21,528 bases of DNA from a virus. A program made the position numbers and the translations under genes. The notes below the pieces were generated by a model, which saw only the letters and a list, made by a program, of their open reading frames with translations, had not been told where the DNA came from and did no database searches. Shown here piece by piece: positions 17,245-21,528 of this stretch; position 1 is the first letter of the stretch; every line of letters begins with the position of its first letter. The stretch is taken from IMG/VR virus record IMGVR_UViG_3300043313_002408, positions 1 to 21,528 of that record, one strand, 5' to 3'.

Positions 17245-17267
17245 GGCGACCTGCCCCCTAGTAAGGT
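17239..17267 (+). promoter_or_regulatory. Promoter with TAGCGG at -35 position and TAAGGT -10
   Basis: TAGCGG (17239-17244), 17 bp, TAAGGT (17262-17267), same geometry as at 12468. It drives the 17314 gene and probably the rest of the block. Confidence 0.5.
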
Positions 17268-17275
17268 TAAAGCTA

Positions 17276-17295
17276 GCGGGGGTATCCTCCCTCGC
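17276..17295 (+). other. Leader hairpin before 17314 gene
   Basis: GCGGGGG-tatcct-CCCTCGC, a 7-bp stem with one G-T pair, 4 nt before AAAGGAAC (17300-17307). Confidence 0.5.
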
Positions 17296-17313
17296 CATGA
17301 AAGGAACCACACA

Positions 17314-17721
17314 GTGGACATGACCAGTCAAGACAACGGGGTTGCCGTCGCCCCCGACAGCCAGGCGACCATCGACCTGGAGGCAGCGAACCGACGAGCC
17401 AACGATGCCAGGACGCGCGCCGAGCGCCTGACCGCCGATCTGCGGATGTTGGCCGATGCGCTGCGCGACGAGGCGATCAGTCGGGGGTGGTGCGGGGAGT
17501 ACGGCACCTTCGTCGACCGGGTCAACAGCCGGATGAGCGAGGAGTGGCTGCAGCACTGCCTGGAGACGTATGAGTTCACCTACCAAGTGCGGATCCGCGT
17601 GGAGGGAAGGGCGGGCACCTCCGAGGAGGTCAACGCCGAGCTGCGCAGCTACCTGGACGACCTGGAGTTCGAGCTGGAAAGCGGCACCGTCGAGGGCATG
17701 ACGGTCCGGCTGATCGGCTGA
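17314..17721 (+). CDS. Hypothetical helical/alpha-beta protein
   Basis: A 135-residue protein. The first half is helical (TIDLEAANRRANDARTRAER, LTADLRMLADALRDEAISRG), then WCGEYGTFVDRVNSRM, then a strand-rich end YQVRIRVEGRAGTSEEVNAE with YLDDLEFELESGTVEG. The segment R-W-CGEYDEFV resembles small actinophage proteins of unknown function. GTG 17314 fits AAAGGAAC spacing better than the in-frame ATG at 17320. Two nt before the next gene. Confidence 0.8.
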   Translation: MDMTSQDNGVAVAPDSQATIDLEAANRRANDARTRAERLTADLRMLADALRDEAISRGWCGEYGTFVDRVNSRMSEEWLQHCLETYEFTYQVRIRVEGRAGTSEEVNAELRSYLDDLEFELESGTVEGMTVRLIG

Positions 17722-17722
17722 G

Positions 17723-18130
17723 ATGAAACCTCCTGCCGGACACATGGGCGTCACCGAGGCGGCGGTCGTCTTGGGCATCAGCCGCCAGCGCATCTACCAG
17801 TTGATGCGTGAGGAGCGGATCCCGTCGAAGAAGATCGGGGCGCGCTACTTCGTGCCGATCACGGCGGTGTCGGCGCGACGCCATGCCGACGAGCTGCTGC
17901 GCTCCGACGAGTGCATCGGCACGCAGGAGGTCGCTGACTTCTTCGGGGTCAACGAGCGCACGGTGCGGGACTGGAACAGCCTCGGACTGCTCGTGGCTGC
18001 CAACATCGGCAACACGCTGTGCTTCCGACCCGCCGACGTGATCGCCTTCGTCCCACCCTCGTCAACGGGTGGGGCGGGGCGACCGCCCGCGCGCCCAGGG
18101 ACACGCTCGCTCCGAGGCAAGCGGTACTGA
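17723..18130 (+). CDS. Tandem helix-turn-helix (excisionase/MerR-like) protein
   Basis: A 135-residue protein with two winged-helix modules of the excisionase/MerR type. The first, residues ~8-48, is MGVTEAAVVLGISRQRIYQL then MREERIPSKKIGARYFVPIT; the second, ~64-105, is IGTQEVADFFGVNERTVRDW then NSLGLLVAANIGNTLCF-RP. The tail is basic and Gly/Pro-rich. Single-module relatives serve as recombination directionality factors or regulators; two modules could bind adjacent half-sites. No integrase is in the window, so a regulatory role is equally likely. Confidence 0.85.
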   Translation: MKPPAGHMGVTEAAVVLGISRQRIYQLMREERIPSKKIGARYFVPITAVSARRHADELLRSDECIGTQEVADFFGVNERTVRDWNSLGLLVAANIGNTLCFRPADVIAFVPPSSTGGAGRPPARPGTRSLRGKRY

Positions 18131-18146
18131 CCAATGAAAGGAACCA

Positions 18147-18485
18147 ATGCCAGCATTCCCGAGAGCACGACCTGACTTCGCCAGATGCCGAAGTCTCCGA
18201 CATGCCTGGACCGTCACCGGCGAGACGGAATCGAATGGCTCCAAGCTGATCGTGTTGCGCTGCGAAGCGTGCGGCACCGTCCGCTACGACCGGTGGAACA
18301 CCCGCACCGGCCAGCGCTGGGGACATCCCAGCTACTCCTGGCCTGACGGGTACCGCGACACCGAGCCGGGCCACGACGCAGATTGGTGGCGGATGACGTT
18401 CGCCGAGCACCTCTACTCGGCGGGCATCCTCACCGACGCACCATCACCCGACACCCGCAAGCGGGGCACCAGGAGGACCGGCTGA
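18147..18485 (+). CDS. CRSLRHAW-family small protein
   Basis: A 112-residue protein: FARCRSLRHAWTVTGETESN, LIVLRCEACGTVRYDRWNTR, GHPSYSWPDGYRDTEPGHDA. The set CRS-RHAW, LRC--CGT-R-D, Y-YPDGY is familiar from actinobacterial and phage proteins. C, H, C-x2-C should bind one zinc as in a small zinc ribbon. The C-terminus is helical and then basic (KRGTRRTG). AAAGGAACCA precedes ATG 18147. Confidence 0.85.
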   Translation: MPAFPRARPDFARCRSLRHAWTVTGETESNGSKLIVLRCEACGTVRYDRWNTRTGQRWGHPSYSWPDGYRDTEPGHDADWWRMTFAEHLYSAGILTDAPSPDTRKRGTRRTG

Positions 18486-18589
18486 TGGAGGACTTCATCT
18501 GCCCCATCTGTGGAGTCGAGCGACCAGACGAGATCCATCTCGACTGGTGCACCTACGACGGACCGGACTTCTTCGACTCCGACGACTGA
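18485..18589 (+). CDS. 34-aa zinc-knuckle-like peptide
   Basis: ATG 18485 shares a base with the previous stop (TGATG): MEDFICPICGVERPDEIHLD then WCTYDGPDFFDSDD. CPIC with a later H-x3-C suggests one zinc. The acidic Asp/Phe-rich end resembles other tiny proteins of this block. It is the last rightward gene. Confidence 0.65.
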   Translation: MEDFICPICGVERPDEIHLDWCTYDGPDFFDSDD

Positions 18590-18597
18590 CCAAGATC

Positions 18598-18687
18598 GGG
18601 TGCGACCCTCGACTCCAGTAGTCCGGGCAGCGGTAGCGCTGCCGAGTCCGGACGAACGAGCCCGGTAAAGCCGGATGGGTCGCACCC
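18598..18687 (+). ncRNA. Three-way-junction structured RNA in convergent gap
   Basis: GGGTGCGACCC (18598-18608) pairs perfectly with GGGTCGCACCC (18677-18687), an 11-bp closing stem. Inside: a long arm with GTCCG/CGGAC (18621-18625 with 18649-18653) and GGCAGCG-gtag-CGCTGCC (18626-18643), and a small arm CCGG-taaag-CCGG (18662-18674). No T-run follows, so it is not a textbook terminator. It matches no riboswitch or ribozyme I can name. The fold could be transcribed from either side. Confidence 0.55.
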
Positions 18688-18700
18688 CCCTCCGGGGTCT

Positions 18701-18742
18701 CGACGGCCCGCTAGCGCCCGCCAGGGTCGCGGCGGGCCGTCG
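18701..18742. terminator. Large hairpin, likely bidirectional terminator
   Basis: CGACGGCCCG (18701-18710) pairs with CGGGCCGTCG (18733-18742), with an inner GCG/CGC pair. It lies between convergent operons, where termination from both sides is needed. High-GC hairpins without T-runs are common terminator candidates in actinobacteria. Confidence 0.5.
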
Positions 18743-18813
18743 TCGCGCCCGGGCTGGTGCGCCGCTCTCCGGGCCGTCCGCCACCGTCAGACCCGCGCCG
18801 CAGGGCCCCGCCG

Positions 18814-19335
18814 CTAGGCGTCACGGCCGATGATCACAGCGAGCTCGCTGGCCACGACCGAGGGGAGCTGGTTGCCGTCGATGCGGATGTGGTGGTGGCG
18901 GGACACGAGGTTCTCCACCTTGGCGAAGCGACCCTTGACCCATGTCCAGTTCTGCGCCTTGTCGTTGCGCGCCAGGGCGCGGTTGCGGGCGACCATGAAC
19001 GGCACGTCGATCCACACCAGCTCGACCGGGCCGACCGAGTGGCAGGCGTTGAGGAAGCCGTCGTAGGCCAGCCGGTCGCCTTCGCCGAGCAGCAGTGGCA
19101 CGGGCTGGGTGCGCACCCAGTCGATGGCCTTCGGGCCGATGCTCATCGACAGCGAGTCAGTGCCGCCCATCTCGACGCGAGCAGAACCGAGCTGGGCCGC
19201 GCCGGAATCGTAGAGCAGGTGGGGAACGGGCTCCTTCTGTGCCACGAGCAGGTGCCAGTCGAGCAGGTCGAGCGCTCCGGCCATCGCCGTCGACTTGCCG
19301 GAGCCGGGACAGCCGACGATGTAGACCGTGCGCAT
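18814..19335 (-). CDS. 5-hydroxymethyl-dU DNA kinase (P-loop)
   Basis: A 173-residue protein with Walker A GCPGSGKS (8-15), then EMGGTDSLSMSIGPKAIDWV (GTDSLSM at 58-64), LLLGEGDRLAYDGFL (GEGDRL 84-89) and WVKGRFAKVENL (132-143). GTD-LSM, EGDRL and W-KGR--KV-NL are the features I associate with phage P-loop kinases that phosphorylate 5-hydroxymethyluracil within DNA, the activation step of thymine hypermodification. ATG 19335 overlaps the upstream stop by one base, so it is co-expressed with the FAD gene. Ends at TAG, the last gene of the operon before the terminator. Confidence 0.85.
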   Translation of the reverse strand: MRTVYIVGCPGSGKSTAMAGALDLLDWHLLVAQKEPVPHLLYDSGAAQLGSARVEMGGTDSLSMSIGPKAIDWVRTQPVPLLLGEGDRLAYDGFLNACHSVGPVELVWIDVPFMVARNRALARNDKAQNWTWVKGRFAKVENLVSRHHHIRIDGNQLPSVVASELAVIIGRDA

Positions 19336-20093
19336 CAGAGCTTGGCTACCAGCTGCCTGGCGCGCGCTGGTGCCAATGAGTAGCCGACCCGACCGAAGCC
19401 GTCCAGGCTCCACAGTCCGTCCTCGAGATGGCGGATCACCCCGGGCTCGGACTCGGGCATCAGCCGCTGGGCGACGATGTGGCGCAGCAGACCTTCGGCC
19501 ACGGGCAGCTTGTCGAGAATCTGCGCCTGGCGCTTGCGGGCCAGTGCCTCGGTCGGGGCGACCGACGACCCCAGGCGGTTCCACACCCCGTCGTGATTGA
19601 CGCTGAACAGCAGCTGGCGCGGTGCGGCCAGGCGGCAGTACATCCCCGGCTCGTCGCCGTGTACCAGCGTCGTCACTCCCCAGGTCCGCTCGCCCGGCGA
19701 TGGTCCGGCCGCGCCGAGGCACAGCACCACCGCGTCGAAGCTGTTCGGTCGCTCGCCCTCCCAGGTCCACGGGGTGTCGGGCTCGACCAGGACGCGGTGT
19801 GGATCGACGGCGAAGAACTCACCTTGGCGGACGGACTCGCCGCTGCGGTCGTAGCGCTCGTAGAGGGCCACGTCGGCGGAGATCGCCCCGAGCTGGCTGT
19901 AGGTGTCCAAGGCGAAGTACGCATCGGTGCGGCCCTGGCCCTTGAACCACTTCGGGCTGACGACGCACAGCGCCGCCTGCGATGCCGGGCGGTGGTCCGG
20001 GGAGGCCATCACGGTCACGTCATGACCCGCTTGGCGGGCGAAGTGGGCGACCATCGAGCCGCCGATGCCCGCGCCGATGACCGCCACCCTCAT
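19335..20093 (-). CDS. FAD-dependent oxidoreductase/lyase of DNA hypermodification
   Basis: A 252-residue protein beginning MRVAVIGAGIGGSMVAHFAR, the dinucleotide-binding fold with G-x-G-x-x-G (7-12), and containing DAVVLCLGAAGPSP and a C-terminal GLWSLDGFGRVGYSLAPARA. The layout is like amino-acid oxidases of the DAAO class but shorter than the usual ~350 residues. Family knowledge: flavin-dependent lyases in thymine-hypermodifying phages act on amino-acid-substituted thymine, for glycine leaving an aminomethyl group. The placement between acetyltransferase and kinase genes supports that role here. ATG 20093 overlaps the upstream stop (ATGA). Confidence 0.8.
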   Translation of the reverse strand: MRVAVIGAGIGGSMVAHFARQAGHDVTVMASPDHRPASQAALCVVSPKWFKGQGRTDAYFALDTYSQLGAISADVALYERYDRSGESVRQGEFFAVDPHRVLVEPDTPWTWEGERPNSFDAVVLCLGAAGPSPGERTWGVTTLVHGDEPGMYCRLAAPRQLLFSVNHDGVWNRLGSSVAPTEALARKRQAQILDKLPVAEGLLRHIVAQRLMPESEPGVIRHLEDGLWSLDGFGRVGYSLAPARARQLVAKL

Positions 20094-20515
20094 GACTTCA
20101 GCGCCAGGTCGAAGATCGTCTCGCCGGAGCGGTTCTGGCGCTTGTCGATCGCCACGAAGCCCAAGTCGGCGTAGAAGTGCAGGCCCTGGGTGTTGCGCGC
20201 GTCGCACACCAGGCGCAGGTGGCGGTAGGGCGATCGCTTGAGCAGGTAAGCGATGAACTCGCGGCCGATGCCCTCGCGCTGGTGATCGGGGTGCACGCCG
20301 ATCTCGTAGATGCTCGTCCACGGCTTCTTGACGAGGTCCGGAGCGACGGCGAAACCGATGATCTCGCCGTCGCTCACCGCCAGTGCAACGGAGCCCTTAC
20401 GGTACAGCTCGTCGAGGTTGCGGATCCCGGAGTAGGTCCGCACGAACTTGCCGCACGCCTTGACCAGCACGTCGACGATCGGCTTGTCGGCAGGCGTGGC
20501 GGTGCGGAACGTCAC
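20090..20515 (-). CDS. GNAT acetyltransferase of DNA hypermodification
   Basis: A 141-residue protein with complete GNAT architecture: MTFRTATPADKPIV (strand 1), ALAVSDGEIIGFAVA, the acetyl-CoA loop IYEIGVHPDHQREGIGREFI (Q-R-x-x-G-x-G at 79-84) and motif B NTQGLHFYADLGF (108-120). GTG 20515 overlaps the stop of the transferase gene (GTGA) and its own stop overlaps the FAD gene (ATGA). In this setting the likely acceptor is the amine of aminomethyl-dU in DNA, giving an N-acetyl derivative. This is inferred from context; sequence alone cannot give GNAT specificity. Confidence 0.85.
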   Translation of the reverse strand: MTFRTATPADKPIVDVLVKACGKFVRTYSGIRNLDELYRKGSVALAVSDGEIIGFAVAPDLVKKPWTSIYEIGVHPDHQREGIGREFIAYLLKRSPYRHLRLVCDARNTQGLHFYADLGFVAIDKRQNRSGETIFDLALKS

Positions 20516-21393
20516 CACCAGTGCAGCGTCCCCTGCTCGACGTACAGCCGGTTCAGCTCCTTGCGTAGCCCGGTCCAGCCGCCGACCTCGCCCAGCCACA
20601 TCGGATCGAAGCTGTCGGCCCGCGCCGCCAGCACCAGCTCCTGCACGGTCCGTGGGCTGTGGCCGAGGTGGGCGAGCATCAGATCAATGTCGTGGCCGAG
20701 GTAGTAGTGGCCGCGCAGCGTGGAGTGCCAGTCGCACAGATGGGTCTCGACCTGCTCGACGGGATGCCCGGTCAACTCCACGAGCGTCTGGGTGTAGCCG
20801 TCGAGGATCCGCACGGTGCCCGGGTCGTGGCCCGCGTAGGTGCTCAGGATGGGGAACAGGTCGACCAGTCCCTGGCGCGGCCCGGTCGACCAGTCGTGCC
20901 CGGCATCGGTCGGGGTCAGCTCCCACCCGGCGACGCTCTGGAGCATCTCCCCGGTCTTGTACGCAGCCCAGCGCCCGTTGCCCCGGATCGTCCGCAGGCG
21001 GTCCTGGAGGATCAGCCAGCGCCGCTGTGGCGAGGGCTCGTCCACCGGCCACAGCGCCTGCTCCCACGAGCCGTAGCGCTTGTGGATCATCCCCAGCGCG
21101 GCGATGTGCTCGGCGAAGCGCGCCAGGGTGCGGTGGCTGCGCCGCTCGGTGCCGGTCGGACGACGCAGTTGGGTGTCGGTCAGCGCCTTGCCTGGACGCC
21201 AGCCGTCCTCCCACGTCCACAGCGCCGAGCCCAAGTCGTAGTAGGCGACGTACAGCAGGATCAGGCTGATGAACTCGTCATCGGTGTCGGTCAGCTTCGG
21301 GCCGAGGCGGGCCAGCACCGGGTACACCGGGTCGATGTCGCCCGAGGCGCTGTGCCAGTGGGCGAACTCCAAGAAGTCAGCCTCGCGCTCCAC
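20512..21393 (-). CDS. Amino-acid:DNA transferase (alpha-glutamyl/putrescinyl-thymine pyrophosphorylase type)
   Basis: A 293-residue protein without common catalytic motifs. GDIDPVYPVL (18-27), an all-helical middle, GNGRWAAYKTGEMLQSVAGW (138-157), LCDWHS (219-224) and GHYYLGHDIDLML (228-240) match my memory of the aGPT-pyrophosphorylase family: early GDIDP, later C-x-(F/W), and Y-x-G-x-DID near the end. These enzymes displace pyrophosphate from pyrophosphorylated 5-hydroxymethyl-dU in DNA with an amino acid or polyamine. The neighbours (hmU kinase, FAD enzyme, GNAT) are the known partners, which strengthens the call. GTG 21393 has GGAGGG upstream. Confidence 0.8.
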   Translation of the reverse strand: MEREADFLEFAHWHSASGDIDPVYPVLARLGPKLTDTDDEFISLILLYVAYYDLGSALWTWEDGWRPGKALTDTQLRRPTGTERRSHRTLARFAEHIAALGMIHKRYGSWEQALWPVDEPSPQRRWLILQDRLRTIRGNGRWAAYKTGEMLQSVAGWELTPTDAGHDWSTGPRQGLVDLFPILSTYAGHDPGTVRILDGYTQTLVELTGHPVEQVETHLCDWHSTLRGHYYLGHDIDLMLAHLGHSPRTVQELVLAARADSFDPMWLGEVGGWTGLRKELNRLYVEQGTLHWW

Positions 21394-21528
21394 GCTTCCG
21401 CCCTCCGGCGCGGTAGTCGGGCGCAGCGCGCAGCTCTTCGTCGTGGGTCGCTTGCAATTGCGCCCGACGCAACTCGTCGGCCGGGTCAGGTGAGCAGGCG
21501 CACATCGCGCTCTTGGCGTAGGTCACCG
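21377..21528 (-). CDS. C-terminal fragment of an upstream gene, unknown
   Basis: An open frame enters from the right edge and ends in TGA at 21377, overlapping the start of the transferase gene by 17 nt, the coupling seen throughout this operon. The 49 visible residues (YAKSAMCACSPDPADELRRA, QLQATHDEELRAAPDYRAGG, RKRGARG) are partly helical, with a basic end. A GTG at 21526 could be the true start. Function unknown; it may be another hypermodification gene or unrelated. Confidence 0.45.
   Translation of the reverse strand, partial: VTYAKSAMCACSPDPADELRRAQLQATHDEELRAAPDYRAGGRKRGARG

Noticed and set aside
17723-18130. Proof of a temperate lifestyle from an excisionase-like protein
   Set aside because: No integrase, repressor or attachment site is visible, and excisionase-type HTH proteins also serve as plain regulators.
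6876-18589. CRISPR array from repeated GAAAGGAAC segments
   Set aside because: The repeats are only 8-9 nt, irregularly spaced over 11 kb and always at start codons.

Overview
The window looks like part of a double-stranded DNA phage or prophage of a high-GC Gram-positive (actinobacterial) host. The base composition is very GC-rich, GTG/TTG starts and 1-8 bp stop/start overlaps are pervasive, and there is a phage large terminase. Several small families I know mainly from actinobacteriophages occur here, including the MGTDIH family, a DUF4314-like SH3 protein, a CIEGPDGC protein and a GVSGTGIVAEG protein. No integrase, repressor, portal, capsid or replication gene lies inside the window, so temperate versus lytic lifestyle cannot be decided.

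Layout. (1) Positions 1-6576, leftward: a tightly coupled block of small ribbon-helix-helix (RHH) proteins, a small-terminase candidate, the large terminase, a 64-aa protein, an HNH nuclease, a TPR-tailed GT2 glycosyltransferase, several small conserved proteins, a two-helix membrane protein and a Pro/Gly-rich repeat protein that runs off the left edge. (2) Positions 6577-6875: a divergent control region with a clear -35/-10 promoter for the rightward genes, palindromic sites and a tandem repeat. (3) Positions 6876-18589, rightward: about 35 mostly tiny genes, many Cys-rich and probably zinc-binding. One is a second HNH nuclease, and others are a DnaJ-type zinc protein, a DNA-binding HTH protein, a methyltransferase/spermidine-synthase-like protein and a double-HTH protein. 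Fourteen genes use one near-invariant ribosome binding site (AAAGGAAC). (4) Positions 18590-18813: a convergent intergenic region with a large three-way-junction RNA fold and a long terminator-like hairpin. (5) Positions 18814-21528, leftward: a DNA base hypermodification operon.

The two most interesting systems are these. First, region 5 encodes an amino-acid:DNA transferase of the alpha-glutamyl/putrescinyl-thymine pyrophosphorylase type, a GNAT acetyltransferase, an FAD-dependent enzyme and a hydroxymethyl-dU DNA kinase, all coupled. This gene set predicts conversion of 5-hydroxymethyluracil in phage DNA, through phosphorylation and glycine addition, to an acetylated aminomethyl-uracil. 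Second, region 3 carries five copies of a structured intergenic element: a 12-layer minihelix with a tRNA T-loop-like loop, then a short ACGA linker, a 7-8 bp hairpin and AAAGGAAC. Stem sequences change while pairing is kept. I know no described family with this exact form; start-associated sequences with inverted repeats in cluster K mycobacteriophages are the nearest precedent I can name.

All functional names come from reading motifs by eye. No database search was possible.
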